A stretch of 64,000 bases of DNA. Origin: Gordonibacter faecis. GTDB lineage: Bacteria; Actinomycetota; Coriobacteriia; Coriobacteriales; Eggerthellaceae. How positions within the stretch are numbered: position 1 is the first letter of the stretch; the number at the start of each line of letters is the position of its first letter. The stretch covers positions 186,001 through 250,000 of the forward strand of contig NZ_JASJEU010000013.1 in NCBI RefSeq assembly GCF_030077735.1. The letters are read 5' to 3'. The notes below the pieces were generated by a model. It had not been told where the DNA came from and did not search any database. It worked only from the letters and a program-made list of their open reading frames with translations. Below, one piece after another: positions 17,299 to 26,771 of the stretch. The translations under genes and the position numbers were made by a program.

Positions 17299-18612
17299 AT
17301 GCCGGCACCAAAAACACGGTTTCACTACGCATGGCTCATCCTCATTGGCTGTTGCTTTATGCAGGCAGGCGGTCTGGGTGCCGTCCTTGATGCGGCGGGA
17401 GTGTTCTTTGTACCCGTGTGTGAGGACTTAGGTTTTTTGCGCTCAGAACTCTCGCTTTACCTGACGTTCTACTTCATCGCGACGGTGTTTGCCATGCCAA
17501 TTGTGGGGAAGTGGATCACGAAGTTCGATCTCAATCGCGTGCTGAGCGTGTCCTTCGCGCTTGTAGTTGCTGCTGTGGCGGCCATGGGGTTCTATACCGA
17601 ACCCTGGCAGTGGTGGATATCGGGCGTCGTGTTCGGGTTGGCGGGTAGTTTTATCTTTGTCGTTCCCGCGCCCATTCTCATAGGCAACTGGTTTCACACT
17701 CACCGGGGTTTGGCGCTCGGCGTAGCCATGTCATTCTCCGGTATAGGCGGCGCGGCGCTTGGACCCGTATTTACGCTGCTCATTCAAACGGTCGGCTGGC
17801 GGGAGGCGTACTTCATTGCGGCGGGTATCATGGCGCTGCTCGTGCTGCCGTGGACCCTTGTTGTGTTCAAGTTGCGCCCTGAGGACATGGGACTCAAGCC
17901 TTACGGATGGACAGAGGCCGACGAGCAAACCGAACGTGTGCGTGAGGAGCGCCACGAGGGCTTGCCGGGCGTCCCGCTGTCGAAGGCGCTCAAGACGGTT
18001 CCGTTCGTATGCATGTTTCTGTTTTCGGGCCTCATTGCCTACTTTGCCGGCTTTAACTCGCACCTGCCGGGTTACGCGCAGTCCATCGGCTTCTCGGCGA
18101 TGGTGGGATCGTCGCTGCTCACAGCCGTCATGGTGGGTAACGTGGTGGAGAAGCTGCTCATTGGGTGGCTGAACGACAAGGTGGGAGTGCAATTCACGGT
18201 GAATATACAGCTAGCTATGGTGGCGCTCGGATTTATGGGTTTCATACTTGCGGGTGACAACCTTGTGCTGTTATATGTGTCGGCATTCTTGTTTGGTGCG
18301 CAAAATTCGCTCGTGTCCGTATCAACGCCGCTGCTCATTCGCCAACTTTTTGGCGAGCGCGACTTCCCTGCCATCTTCACGTATGCCCGTATCGGTACCG
18401 GTGTCATTGGATGTTTGGGTCCTGTGACCGTAGCTGCTGTGTTCGACGCTACGGGCAGTTTCGTTCCCGCGTTCATGTTGGGCATTGGTATCACGGTGCT
18501 TGGGTTTGTCACTGTGCGGTTGGCGTACGCATTTCGTGGCCGTCTGCACTGGATAGAGCGTGATCAGGATGAGGCGAAGTCTGAGGATACGCGAATCAAA
18601 GCTATTTCATAA
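17299..18612 (+). CDS. MFS transporter (MFS2)
   Basis: A 437-residue polytopic membrane protein of about twelve helices in the same broad family as MFS1, with the shared N-terminal pattern RFHYAWLILIGCCF. Hydrophilic loops include KLRPEDMGLKPYGW and the acidic EADEQTERVREERHEG at mid-protein. The ATG at 17299 is chosen because TAGGTGG precedes it; a GTG at 17269 has no ribosome site. The stop is only 22 bases before M3, so it is probably co-transcribed with M3-FeS3 and moves that enzyme's substrate or product (inference). Confidence 0.87.
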   Translation: MPAPKTRFHYAWLILIGCCFMQAGGLGAVLDAAGVFFVPVCEDLGFLRSELSLYLTFYFIATVFAMPIVGKWITKFDLNRVLSVSFALVVAAVAAMGFYTEPWQWWISGVVFGLAGSFIFVVPAPILIGNWFHTHRGLALGVAMSFSGIGGAALGPVFTLLIQTVGWREAYFIAAGIMALLVLPWTLVVFKLRPEDMGLKPYGWTEADEQTERVREERHEGLPGVPLSKALKTVPFVCMFLFSGLIAYFAGFNSHLPGYAQSIGFSAMVGSSLLTAVMVGNVVEKLLIGWLNDKVGVQFTVNIQLAMVALGFMGFILAGDNLVLLYVSAFLFGAQNSLVSVSTPLLIRQLFGERDFPAIFTYARIGTGVIGCLGPVTVAAVFDATGSFVPAFMLGIGITVLGFVTVRLAYAFRGRLHWIERDQDEAKSEDTRIKAIS

Positions 18613-18634
18613 CGAAGAGAAAGAGAGGAGCGGT

Positions 18635-21205
18635 ATGGAATTCAAAAATGACCTGGGTAAACCGTGGAAATATGAGGAAGGCGATTTTACGGTTGTACGC
18701 ACGTCTATGTGGTCGCCCCCGGGCTGCCATCCGGTGGGTTGCGGCCTCAAGCTTTACGTTGACGCAGATGGACGTCTTGATCACGTGGAGGGAGACGAGA
18801 ACAACCCCATCACAAAGGGGCGCCTGTGCGCTCGCTGTCTTGCCTTGAAAGACTATGTATACAATCCGAGCCGCGTCATCTATCCGATGAAGCGCGATCC
18901 GAAGGATCGTGGCCAGCACGACAAGTGGGAACGCATTACGTGGGATGAGGCGTACGCCCTCATCAAAGAGAAGCGCGACTACTTCCGCGACACGTACGGT
19001 CCCGAATGCATGGCGGTGTTCTCCGGCACGGGCCGCTCGGGTGGCATTTTGGTAGCCGACATGGCGCAGGCCGTGCTTGGTACGCCGAACGCTTGCTACA
19101 CCCAGTCGGGATACGCCTGCTACCAGCCCCGATCCATGTCCTGTTCGCACGTGCTGGGTGCGTACTACCCTGAGCTTGACTACGCGGGCGGCTTGGAGGG
19201 CACCTACGATAACCCGGCCTACCGCGTGCCCGAGGTTATGGTCATGTGGGGTAAGATGCCACTCGCTTCTAACGGCGACGGCCTGTGGGGCCATGCCGTT
19301 ATCGATCTTATGAAGCGCGGTGCGAAGCTCATCAGCGTTGACCCGCGTGTCAACTGGCTTGCCACGCGCGCCGAGGTGCATCTGCGTGTTCGCCCCGGCA
19401 CCGACACGGCGCTCGCCATGGCGTGGCTGTGGGTTATCATCAATGAGGACCTGTACGACCACGAGTTTGTGGAGAAGTGGACGTACGGCTTCGAAGAGTT
19501 CGCGGCCCGCATCAACGACCCCGAGAAAGGTATGACGCCTGAGCGGGCGGCGGAGATCTGCGAGGTGCCGGTGGAAGACATCTACCGCGCCGCGCGCATG
19601 TATGCCCAGGCCACTCCGGCGTCCATCGCCTGGGGCCTCGCGTTCGACCAGAACCAGAATGGCAACCAGGCGGCGCACTGCGTGCTGGCGCTCATGGCTA
19701 TTACGGGCAACATTGATGTGCCCGGCGGCCAGATCATCGCCGAGATTGACCCCGCCCCTGGTGTGGAAGAAGATGCGGAGGCGCAGGCAGCCGCCGAGGC
19801 CGCGGTGGCTTGCGGTTCCACGCTCGATATCGACAAGGCGGATGACACGTCGGCTGAGGATGCCGCGCGTCCCCAGCGCCGCATCGGCTGGGACAGCCTG
19901 CCCGAAGACCTGCGGGATAAGACTATCGGCTACGCCGAATATCCGCTGTATGTAGACAACATCCGCAACGCCCAGGCCGACATGATGTTTGACGCCGTGA
20001 CCACGGGCAAGCCCTACCGCATCCGCATGGGCTGGATTCAGTCCACGGCGCTACTTACCCCGACGTGCTGTGCGCAGCCAACTGGCTGGTATGAGGGATG
20101 CAAGAATCTGGAGTGGTGTATGGCCACCGACTGCTTCATCACCCCGGCCATTGAGGCGTTCGCCGACCTTATTCTGCCTTTGGCATCGTGTGCTGAGAAG
20201 GATGACGTCGTCATGACGCACTACGCGGGCTCGCCCGTTACGCTGGGTTCAGTGAACAAAGCCGTTGACGTGGGCGAAGTGAAGTCGGACATCCAGATAC
20301 TCATCGAGTTGGGCGAGTATCTAGAGATGGACTGCCTCAAAGACGAGAACGGCGAGCGCTTGTTCAAAGACGAGGATGACTTCCTTACACAGCGTCGCGC
20401 CCGGCCTGCGAAAATGCCGTTCGAGGATTTGCGCGAGAAAGTGGTACACCAGCGCGGCGTGAACTATCGTAAGTACGAGACCGGCAAGTTGCGTCCCGAT
20501 CGCAAGCCCGGCTTCCTCACGCCGACCGGACGTGTGGAACTGTGGTCGACGGCGTACGCTCACTATGGCGAAGACCCGTTGCCCTACTACCAGGAGCCGG
20601 CGTTTAGCCCGCACAACGACCCCACATTGGCAGAGAAGTATCCCTTCATCCTGACGACGGGCGCCCGCAACTACGCTTCGTTCCATGCCGAGCATCGGCA
20701 GATTCCTGTGTTGCGCGAATTGCATCCCGATCCAATCATCGAGATCAACCCTTCTGATGCGGCCGAGTTGGGCGTGGCAAACGGACAGTGGGTGGAAATC
20801 AAGAACGACTATGGCCGCGCCAAGTTTAAGGCTGTTGTGTCGCCCATCGTGAAAAAGGGCGTAGTTCAGGCTGATCATGGCTGGTGGTTCCCCGAGCGTC
20901 AGGCCGATGATGACGCGCGCGGCGATGTGGTGCCCTTGGGCGAAATCGTGGAGCCTAACGAGGTACAGGCTGTCATCAACGGCACCGAGATCAGGGATGG
21001 TTTCGTGAAAACAGATCACGCCGACGAGAAGAGCCTGTATGGCGTGTGGCAATCGAACTGCAACGACCTCGTATCGAACCACTACAACTCCAAGCTAGGC
21101 TACGGTGGACCTTACAAGTGCAACTGCTGCAGCGTCACGCCTTTGCAGGAGAGCTACGACACGGACATGAGCCTGGTCGTCGAAAAATTCGGAGAATTGG
21201 AGTAG
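18635..21205 (+). CDS. Molybdopterin oxidoreductase, DMSO-reductase superfamily (M3)
   Basis: An 856-residue catalytic subunit, the longest in the window. Fe-S cysteines are Cys31, Cys36, Cys65 and Cys68, a CX4C version (GCHPVGC ... LCARC) also found in M5 and M6. Motif SGYACYQPR puts Cys162 at the Mo-ligand position. FHAEHRQ and HGWWFPER are present. An Ala/Asp/Glu-rich insert (about residues 375-420) follows the domain with GNIDVPGG and probably forms a surface loop. No export signal. The ATG at 18635 follows GAGAGGAG. It lies in an MFS2-M3-FeS3 operon. Substrate unknown. Confidence 0.9.
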   Translation: MEFKNDLGKPWKYEEGDFTVVRTSMWSPPGCHPVGCGLKLYVDADGRLDHVEGDENNPITKGRLCARCLALKDYVYNPSRVIYPMKRDPKDRGQHDKWERITWDEAYALIKEKRDYFRDTYGPECMAVFSGTGRSGGILVADMAQAVLGTPNACYTQSGYACYQPRSMSCSHVLGAYYPELDYAGGLEGTYDNPAYRVPEVMVMWGKMPLASNGDGLWGHAVIDLMKRGAKLISVDPRVNWLATRAEVHLRVRPGTDTALAMAWLWVIINEDLYDHEFVEKWTYGFEEFAARINDPEKGMTPERAAEICEVPVEDIYRAARMYAQATPASIAWGLAFDQNQNGNQAAHCVLALMAITGNIDVPGGQIIAEIDPAPGVEEDAEAQAAAEAAVACGSTLDIDKADDTSAEDAARPQRRIGWDSLPEDLRDKTIGYAEYPLYVDNIRNAQADMMFDAVTTGKPYRIRMGWIQSTALLTPTCCAQPTGWYEGCKNLEWCMATDCFITPAIEAFADLILPLASCAEKDDVVMTHYAGSPVTLGSVNKAVDVGEVKSDIQILIELGEYLEMDCLKDENGERLFKDEDDFLTQRRARPAKMPFEDLREKVVHQRGVNYRKYETGKLRPDRKPGFLTPTGRVELWSTAYAHYGEDPLPYYQEPAFSPHNDPTLAEKYPFILTTGARNYASFHAEHRQIPVLRELHPDPIIEINPSDAAELGVANGQWVEIKNDYGRAKFKAVVSPIVKKGVVQADHGWWFPERQADDDARGDVVPLGEIVEPNEVQAVINGTEIRDGFVKTDHADEKSLYGVWQSNCNDLVSNHYNSKLGYGGPYKCNCCSVTPLQESYDTDMSLVVEKFGELE

Positions 21206-21209
21206 CGCC

Positions 21210-21563
21210 ATGACTGAATGGGGACTGTTGATTGACTACGAGTACTGCACGGGCTGCGAGACGTGCGTGGTAGCGTGCAAGGAAGAGCACGGCTTCCCGG
21301 TTGGGAAGTGGGGTATTCGCGTCCTGGACGATGGGCCCTGGCAGAAGGACGATTCCGGCGAGGGCGGCAACTGTTTCAACTGGAATAAGATTCCCGTACC
21401 CACCGATTTGTGCGACCTGTGTGCTGATCGCGTGGCGGCGGGCAAAGACCCTTCCTGCGTGCATCATTGCCAGGCGTTCTGTATGAAGTTTGGCCCGCTG
21501 GATGAGTTGGCGGCGGAATTGAAGAAGAAGCCCAAGCAAGTAATCTGGGCACCCTGCGCCTAA
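21210..21563 (+). CDS. 4Fe-4S ferredoxin-type electron-transfer subunit (FeS3)
   Basis: A 117-residue protein with cysteine groups CTGCETCVVAC and CDLCADR...DPSCVHHC, suited to two [4Fe-4S] clusters. It starts four bases after the M3 stop codon, so it is the M3 electron-transfer partner. It contains a short insert (DDSGEGGNCFNWNK) between the groups with an additional Cys. Cytoplasmic: no signal or membrane segment. A hairpin and a small zinc-ribbon gene follow. Confidence 0.9.
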   Translation: MTEWGLLIDYEYCTGCETCVVACKEEHGFPVGKWGIRVLDDGPWQKDDSGEGGNCFNWNKIPVPTDLCDLCADRVAAGKDPSCVHHCQAFCMKFGPLDELAAELKKKPKQVIWAPCA

Positions 21564-21576
21564 GTTGGAGAGATGA

Positions 21577-21602
21577 CGGTGTCGCCCAGCCAAGCGACAC
21601 CG
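21577..21602 (+). terminator. Intercistronic hairpin between FeS3 and ZR2
   Basis: Stem CGGTGTCGC/GCGACACCG (21577-21585 with 21594-21602) lies just before the ZR2 ribosome site. No T-tract, so partial attenuation or transcript protection is likelier than full termination. The stem resembles the one at 28591-28617 (CGTGTCGC/GCGACACG). Confidence 0.5.
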
Positions 21603-21619
21603 GGGGAAGGGAGCGCACC

Positions 21620-21829
21620 ATGTGCTATTGCTGCAACCTATGCAACCGCTGTGGTCGCGCCGACGAGATGAGCGCACAGTTGGGACACCGGTTGTGCCCA
21701 GCTTGCGGCGCGGAGGCTCCCGACAAGGTCGCGCGTGCGTGCCCCTCCTGCGGCGCGGCGCTGCCGCCACCGTTTCCTGCTTTGCCGGATAGGCCGGAGT
21801 CAACTCAACAAATCAAAAACAGTGTATAG
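21620..21829 (+). CDS. Small multi-cysteine zinc-ribbon protein (type II, ZR2)
   Basis: A 69-residue protein. The N-terminus MCYCCNLCNRCGR has cysteines at 2, 5, 8 and 11 (CxxCxxCxxC), plus one at 4. Two CxxC knuckles follow (CPACG and CPSCG), then a Pro-rich tail. The spacing could hold a zinc ribbon plus another metal site. The ATG at 21620 follows GGGAAGGGA. It is 56 bases downstream of FeS3 in the same direction and likely in the same operon. ZR4 and ZR6 share the N-terminal signature. No known function; a role in metal handling or assembly of the neighbouring enzyme is a guess from context. Confidence 0.7.
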   Translation: MCYCCNLCNRCGRADEMSAQLGHRLCPACGAEAPDKVARACPSCGAALPPPFPALPDRPESTQQIKNSV

Positions 21830-21834
21830 TGAAT

Positions 21835-21862
21835 GAAGCCGCCAGTGAGGCGGCTTCTTTAT
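21835..21862 (+). terminator. Intrinsic terminator after ZR2
   Basis: Stem GAAGCCGCC/GGCGGCTTC (21835-21843 with 21849-21857) with a 5-base loop and a T-containing tail (TTTATATA). It lies between the convergent ZR2 and XRE genes and closes the MFS2-M3-FeS3-ZR2 unit. Confidence 0.75.
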
Positions 21863-21896
21863 ATATAAGATGTTTTGGCTTGAGTTTGCGAAGGCG

Positions 21897-22151
21897 TTAC
21901 GCCCGCTGGGTGAACGGGTCGCCCACTTCTATTTCTGGTTCGGTGAAGAGGTAGCTGGGGGATATGCCGAGGGCATCGGCTATGCGGAACAGCTTGTTAA
22001 TGCTGATGTTGCTGATGCCGTTTTCCACTTCAGAGAGGTATCCCTGGTTGATGTTCGACATGAGGGCAAGCTGTTTTTGGGAGATGTTTTGAGCCTTACG
22101 CGTCTCCACGATGCGCTGCCCAAGCTGCCTTCTTTTGTCGAAATAATCCAT
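21897..22151 (-). CDS. XRE-family helix-turn-helix regulator
   Basis: An 84-residue protein consisting almost entirely of a Cro/CI-type helix-turn-helix: QRIVETRKAQNISQKQLALM followed by QGYLSEVENGISNISINKL. Start is uncertain. The ATG at 22151 fits the usual boundary of the domain, but no strong ribosome site is seen. The frame stays open to an ATG at 22280 with a poorly conserved-looking extension. It is convergent with ZR2 and separated by a terminator, so it belongs to a different unit. Target genes are unknown. Confidence 0.65.
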   Translation of the reverse strand: MDYFDKRRQLGQRIVETRKAQNISQKQLALMSNINQGYLSEVENGISNISINKLFRIADALGISPSYLFTEPEIEVGDPFTQRA

Positions 22152-22665
22152 ACCGTGAAGGCTATCTAAGCCGCGATCTAATGAATCGGTTATATCCGAA
22201 CTGGCCAAAAAAGAGCGATAATCTGCAGCAATTCCCGACCTATTCGCAAAGAAAACGCGCTTTCTGGCACTTTCGCGCATTCGGCAAGCGTCAGACTTTT
22301 CGGTCCAAAAACCTCAACAAATAGGGCCAAGACGAAAGTTCTGCTTCTCTCCGCACTTTGTAGGAAAAGCGGCCCCGTAAAACCCTTCTCAATGAGGATA
22401 TGCAGGAAAAACGCTGGCAGATAGACTAACGGTACGCCATGGCTCGATTGAAAGCAAGTGGGGCGGAACCCCGCTTGCAAGGTTGCTTCTTCGTGAGAAG
22501 GAGGAAGCCTCTTGCGGGCCGGCATCTTCACTCATTTCCGTCGGCTCCCTTCGCACGTGGCGAAGAAAGAGGAGTCCTTCCCCTCACGCGCTGCGATCAA
22601 TCAAGCCAGCGACCCCTGCTTTGGCATGTGCTAATCGGGTCGTTCAACGAGAAAGGACGTACGCT
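22152..22665. other. Intergenic region between XRE and ZR3
   Basis: No credible gene. A hairpin GCAAGTGGGG/CCCCGCTTGC (22454-22478; T opposite G at one position) lies mid-way. The promoter for the ZR3-MFS3-M4-FeS4 unit should lie in its right half. The ribosome site of ZR3 (GAGAAAGGA) closely matches that of ZR1. Confidence 0.4.
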
Positions 22666-22899
22666 ATGTGTTTCAGACCGCCAACTGTGGAAGGGCAAGC
22701 AGAGAAGGCCTGCCCTTCGTGCGGTGCCGAGAATTCCGCCGACGCTGCCGTCTGCGCCTCCTGCGGCAAGCCGCTGCCTGCGGTTCCGCAATCGCAGGCT
22801 CCCACTGCTCCCAAGAACCCGGGAGCGCCCAAGAATCCCGGCGCGCCCAAAAACCCGGGAGCCCCCGTGGCCCCCAAGAACCCGGGAGCCTCGCAGTAG
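22666..22899 (+). CDS. Small double zinc-ribbon protein with Pro/Gly/Asn-rich tail (type I, ZR3)
   Basis: A 77-residue protein starting MCFRPP, like ZR1 and ZR5. Two CxxC knuckles (CPSCG, CASCG) lie at about residues 16-34. They are followed by a tail of GAPKNP/KNPGAP repeats, so the tail is variable while the knuckles are conserved. It is 39 bases upstream of MFS3 and is the first gene of a unit leading to M4 and FeS4. No catalytic residues. Possibly a metal-binding or scaffolding protein; function unknown. Confidence 0.72.
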   Translation: MCFRPPTVEGQAEKACPSCGAENSADAAVCASCGKPLPAVPQSQAPTAPKNPGAPKNPGAPKNPGAPVAPKNPGASQ

Positions 22900-22938
22900 C
22901 AAAGAGGTGCTTTTACCAACAGAGGAGGGGATAGGTTC

Positions 22939-24240
22939 ATGGCAAGGAAGAAAACGCACTATGCGTGGGTTGTGCTGGTGGCCTGTTGTGCTCTGACGAG
23001 TGGTTTGGGGATATTGATTTCATCCGCTGGTCAGTGGTTCGCCCCGGTGACGGGGGAACTTGGTTTCAGCGTCACGGAACTGACGCTGTACATGTCCGTC
23101 TGTTGTTTGGGGTTCGCCGTGGTTTCGCCCTTTGTGGGGAGGGTGCTTGCCAAGGTGAATGTCCGTTTGTTCCTCACCCTTGGGTATGCCATATGTATCG
23201 CTACCCAGGCTGCCATGTCATTCTTTAACGCCCCTTGGCAGTGGTGGATATCGGGTGCGGTACTTGGCTTTGTAGGTGGGTTTGTATTCATGATTCCTAC
23301 CCCCATCATTCTGGGAAACTGGTTCGCGAAGAAAACGGGGCTCGCGGTAAGTATTGCCATGTCCTGCTCGGGCATTGCGGCTGCCATCATGAACCCTATC
23401 GCAGCAGCGCTCATCGCCGGCGTGGGGTGGCGCACCTCCTACCTGATTGCCGCCGCCATTGCTGCAGTAATTGTGTTGCCTTGCACGCTGTTCCTCATCC
23501 GCTTCAAACCTGAGGACAAGGGCCTTTTGCCGTACGGCATTGATGAGGCAAGCGAAAGTGGTGCCGAAGAAGCAACGTCCATCATGGCCGAGGGTGTGCC
23601 TGCGCGTCGCGCCTTCCGCTCCCCGTCGTTCTGGCTCCTAGCGCTGGTGCTGGCAATGATAGCCATTCTGAGTTCGTTCTCGCAGCTGCTTCCTGTGTAC
23701 ATGGAGACTATCGGCATGGTGGCCATGGTTGGCCTCATCGCTTCTATGGCCATGATCGGGCAGTTTGTGGGCACGCTTGGCTTGGGCGCGGTGAGCGACC
23801 GGTTCGGTGGCACGGCTACCGGCTTGGTGGGCTTTGCGATAGCGGGAGTTGGTTTCCTCCTGCTGATCTTCTTCGGCCAAATGGTATTCGGTGATCTTGC
23901 TGGTGGCGTTCTCTATGGTGCAGCTTTGGCGCTGGGTTCTGTGGCACCGCCGCTCCTCTGCCGCAATGCCTACGGCAACCGCGACTTCGCCAAGTTGTAT
24001 TCATCGCTCATGTTGGTCATTAACGGTATGGCGTTTGTTGGTATGCCCCTGTTGTCGCTCACGCTTGACCTGACCGGCAGTTTCTACCCGGCACTGTGGC
24101 TCGGCTTTGTCCTGTGTGTTGTTGCCATCCCCACGCTCATGGCTTCTATGGGTATTGCGAAGCGCCTGCCGCGCGAAGGTGGCGCTGAAGAGGAAGTGCA
24201 AAAGGAAGGGGGTGCGCTGGAAGAGACCGTTGTGGCATAG
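22939..24240 (+). CDS. MFS transporter (MFS3)
   Basis: A 433-residue, roughly twelve-helix MFS carrier. The conserved cytoplasmic loop GAVSDRFGG lies near residue 285, and a central loop follows IRFKPEDKGLLPYG. It is a clear paralogue of MFS4 (27280): both share GNWFAKKTG, GIAAAIMNPI and the full stretch around CTLFLIRFKPEDKGLLPYG. The ATG at 22939 follows AGAGGAGGGG. It lies between ZR3 and M4, 53 bases before M4, so it likely serves the M4 enzyme. Direction and substrate unknown. Confidence 0.88.
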   Translation: MARKKTHYAWVVLVACCALTSGLGILISSAGQWFAPVTGELGFSVTELTLYMSVCCLGFAVVSPFVGRVLAKVNVRLFLTLGYAICIATQAAMSFFNAPWQWWISGAVLGFVGGFVFMIPTPIILGNWFAKKTGLAVSIAMSCSGIAAAIMNPIAAALIAGVGWRTSYLIAAAIAAVIVLPCTLFLIRFKPEDKGLLPYGIDEASESGAEEATSIMAEGVPARRAFRSPSFWLLALVLAMIAILSSFSQLLPVYMETIGMVAMVGLIASMAMIGQFVGTLGLGAVSDRFGGTATGLVGFAIAGVGFLLLIFFGQMVFGDLAGGVLYGAALALGSVAPPLLCRNAYGNRDFAKLYSSLMLVINGMAFVGMPLLSLTLDLTGSFYPALWLGFVLCVVAIPTLMASMGIAKRLPREGGAEEEVQKEGGALEETVVA

Positions 24241-24293
24241 CGTGCAGTTCGCGTAAGCGAGAGAGATACAAGAGAAACGAGAAAGAGGTCAAA

Positions 24294-26768
24294 ATGAGTG
24301 AGAACGAGAATTTCGTCTACACTGCCTGTCAGGGATGGGGGTGCCATGAGCACTGCGTTCTGAAGACCTATGTGAAAGACGGCGTCATTGAACGTACCGA
24401 GCGCGCTATTCTGAAAGGGCCGCGTGCTGAGCGTCACCGCGTCTGCCAAAAGGGCATGGTTGTGGGCAAGCTGCCCTACATCAAAGAGCGCATCCTGCAT
24501 CCGCTCAAGCGCACGGGTGAGCGCGGCGAGGGCAAGTTCGAGCAGATCAGCTGGGATCAGGCTATCGAAGAGATCACTGAGAAGATGCAGGATTCCATCG
24601 AAAAGTACGGCCCCGAAACAGTCATGGTCAACACGTTTTGCTGTGGCATCGTGGGCGGCGTGGGCGCTCTTGAGACCGCTCTTACCCTGCGCCTGATTTT
24701 CACCTCGGGTGCCACGCGTTTCCACTTTCCCATTATCGACGTGGCGGGTCAGTGGGAATACAACATTGAAGACGGTGACGGTGGCTTCACCATCATGTCC
24801 GACACCGATGCCCTCGCTGATGCAAAGTACCTCATCACCTGGGGTGGTAACCCGGTTGGGTGGACGCGTGCGGCTCACACCACGCGTACCATCATCGACG
24901 CGCAGGAAAAGGGTATGAAGCTGGTGCACATCGGCCTTGTGTATGACTGCACGGCTGCCAAGGCGGATCAGTTTATTCCCATTAACGCAGCGACGGATGC
25001 GGCACTGGCTCTGGCCATGGCTAAGATTGTGATTGACGAGGACCGCGTAGACGAAGACGCCCTGCTCAAGTACACGTGCGCACCGCTTCTTATCCGCGAC
25101 GACAATGGCCAGTACCTGCGCGAGGCCGACATCAAAGAAGGCGGCGACCCAAAGACGCTTCTGTGCTGGGACAAGACCACCAACGGTCCTGCGCCCATCG
25201 GTCCTGCCGAGAGCATCGACCGCGACCTGGAAGACCGCACGTTCAGCTCGTTTGCGAACTACCGCACTAACACCACCGTGTCAGCTGAGGACCTCGACCC
25301 TGAACTGGACAAAATCGTTGAGATCAACGGCATCGCCTGCAAGACCGCCTTCGCGAAGCTGAAAGAGCACCTGGAGCCGTGGACCCCGGAAAAGCAGGAA
25401 TCTATCACTGGCGTACCCGCGCAGGTGGCAATCGATCTTGTGCACGAATACATGGACGCCGACCCCGGCTGCATCTACTTGAACGACGGCCTGCGCTACT
25501 CCAACGGCGGCCAGGCGTACCGTGCCATCAACCTGCTGCCCATTCTCACGGGTAACTTCGCTAAGCGCGGTGGCCGCATCACCATTTCGCCTCTGGGCGA
25601 CGGCGAGACGGTCTATCTGAACGACACCGAAATGACCATGCCTGATGGCTACGAGAACATGAAGGGCAATCAGGTCTCCTTCGATGAGATTCTGGAAAGC
25701 TTCGATCATCCTGAGCGCCAGCAGTACCGCGTTTATCTCAATACCTACGTGAACCCGGTGCACGCGTGGCCTAATCCTAAGGTGGTGTGCGACCAGTTCC
25801 TGAAGCGGCTCGATCTCATGATTGACATCGACTTCCGCATGACCGACTCCACGGCTTGGGCCGATTACGTGTTGCCGGTGTGCACGCCGTTTGAGCGCGA
25901 GGAAATTTTGGCCACGGCGAACACCATGACGCTGCTTGAGGCTGCCATCGAACCGATGGGCGAGTCCAAGCCTCCTTCGTTCATCTATTCAATTTTTGCC
26001 AAGGCTATGGGTGTGGGCGACTACTTTGAGGGTATGGAAGACGCCGATTGGCATCGTTTGCGCCTGTCCGGAGGCGACCCGAAGCTTGGCGGACCCGAGC
26101 CCATCACCTATGAGCGCCTGAAGGAAGAAAAGACCATCCCGCTGTACGGTGCGGTGGATGATACCGATGTCTACGCACGCAAGGCGTGGAAGTTCGACAC
26201 GGTTTCTGGTCGCTACGAGTTCTACTGCGAGGACCTGGCAGGTGCCGGCGGCGGCTTCGGAACGTACGAAGAGCCGCGCCTGCACGACCCGGAGAAGCTG
26301 GCCGACTACCCGCTGCAGATGTATCCGGGGCGCCACCGCGTATTCATGCAGACGCAGTTCACCGAGTTCCCGGAGCTCACGGCTATCGGCGGCGACAAGC
26401 CACGCGTGTCGCTGAACCCCGCCACCGCTAAGGAGCGCGGCATCAAGGAAGGCGACCTCATTGAGGTGTACAACTACCAGGGCAAGATGACCTCGGTAGC
26501 CACGCTTTCTGAGGCGTTCCCGCCGGGCATGGCTCACGTGTGGTACGCCTATCCGAAGAAGTTCCACCGCGACAATCCGCCGACAGTTTTGTCGACCACG
26601 CTCACCGGTCCTGAGGCGCACACCCCCATGACGGACGAGTGGGAGCGTATCAACACGGCGAAAAGCCTGGCCGCAGGCGTGCCGAAGGCGCTGATCTACA
26701 ACGGCCTCGACCGCGTTGAAACCTACTGGGAGGACCTCTGTGAGGTCCGCAAGATCGAGGAGGCATAA
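24294..26768 (+). CDS. Molybdopterin oxidoreductase of a distinct subgroup (M4)
   Basis: An 824-residue catalytic subunit that differs from the other seven. Fe-S cysteines are Cys12, Cys17, Cys21 and Cys51 (CQGWGCHEHC ... VCQKG), a four-cysteine arrangement closer to the classical DMSO-reductase family. It lacks the [ST]Gx[SA]CxxPR, FHSE and HGWWFPE signatures and has HVWYAYPKKFH in the C-terminal domain. Molybdopterin domains are visible (FEQISWDQA, WGGNPVGW, NPATAKERGIKEGD). No Tat signal; cytoplasmic. Flanked by paralogous carriers MFS3 and MFS4 and followed by FeS4. Substrate probably unlike those of the other modules; it cannot be named. Confidence 0.88.
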   Translation: MSENENFVYTACQGWGCHEHCVLKTYVKDGVIERTERAILKGPRAERHRVCQKGMVVGKLPYIKERILHPLKRTGERGEGKFEQISWDQAIEEITEKMQDSIEKYGPETVMVNTFCCGIVGGVGALETALTLRLIFTSGATRFHFPIIDVAGQWEYNIEDGDGGFTIMSDTDALADAKYLITWGGNPVGWTRAAHTTRTIIDAQEKGMKLVHIGLVYDCTAAKADQFIPINAATDAALALAMAKIVIDEDRVDEDALLKYTCAPLLIRDDNGQYLREADIKEGGDPKTLLCWDKTTNGPAPIGPAESIDRDLEDRTFSSFANYRTNTTVSAEDLDPELDKIVEINGIACKTAFAKLKEHLEPWTPEKQESITGVPAQVAIDLVHEYMDADPGCIYLNDGLRYSNGGQAYRAINLLPILTGNFAKRGGRITISPLGDGETVYLNDTEMTMPDGYENMKGNQVSFDEILESFDHPERQQYRVYLNTYVNPVHAWPNPKVVCDQFLKRLDLMIDIDFRMTDSTAWADYVLPVCTPFEREEILATANTMTLLEAAIEPMGESKPPSFIYSIFAKAMGVGDYFEGMEDADWHRLRLSGGDPKLGGPEPITYERLKEEKTIPLYGAVDDTDVYARKAWKFDTVSGRYEFYCEDLAGAGGGFGTYEEPRLHDPEKLADYPLQMYPGRHRVFMQTQFTEFPELTAIGGDKPRVSLNPATAKERGIKEGDLIEVYNYQGKMTSVATLSEAFPPGMAHVWYAYPKKFHRDNPPTVLSTTLTGPEAHTPMTDEWERINTAKSLAAGVPKALIYNGLDRVETYWEDLCEVRKIEEA

Positions 26769-26771
26769 ACC

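Noticed and set aside
21897..22280. Longer N-terminal form of the XRE regulator starting at 22280
   Set aside because: The extra 43 residues precede the normal domain start and no ribosome site supports it; the shorter form was preferred, with the start marked uncertain.
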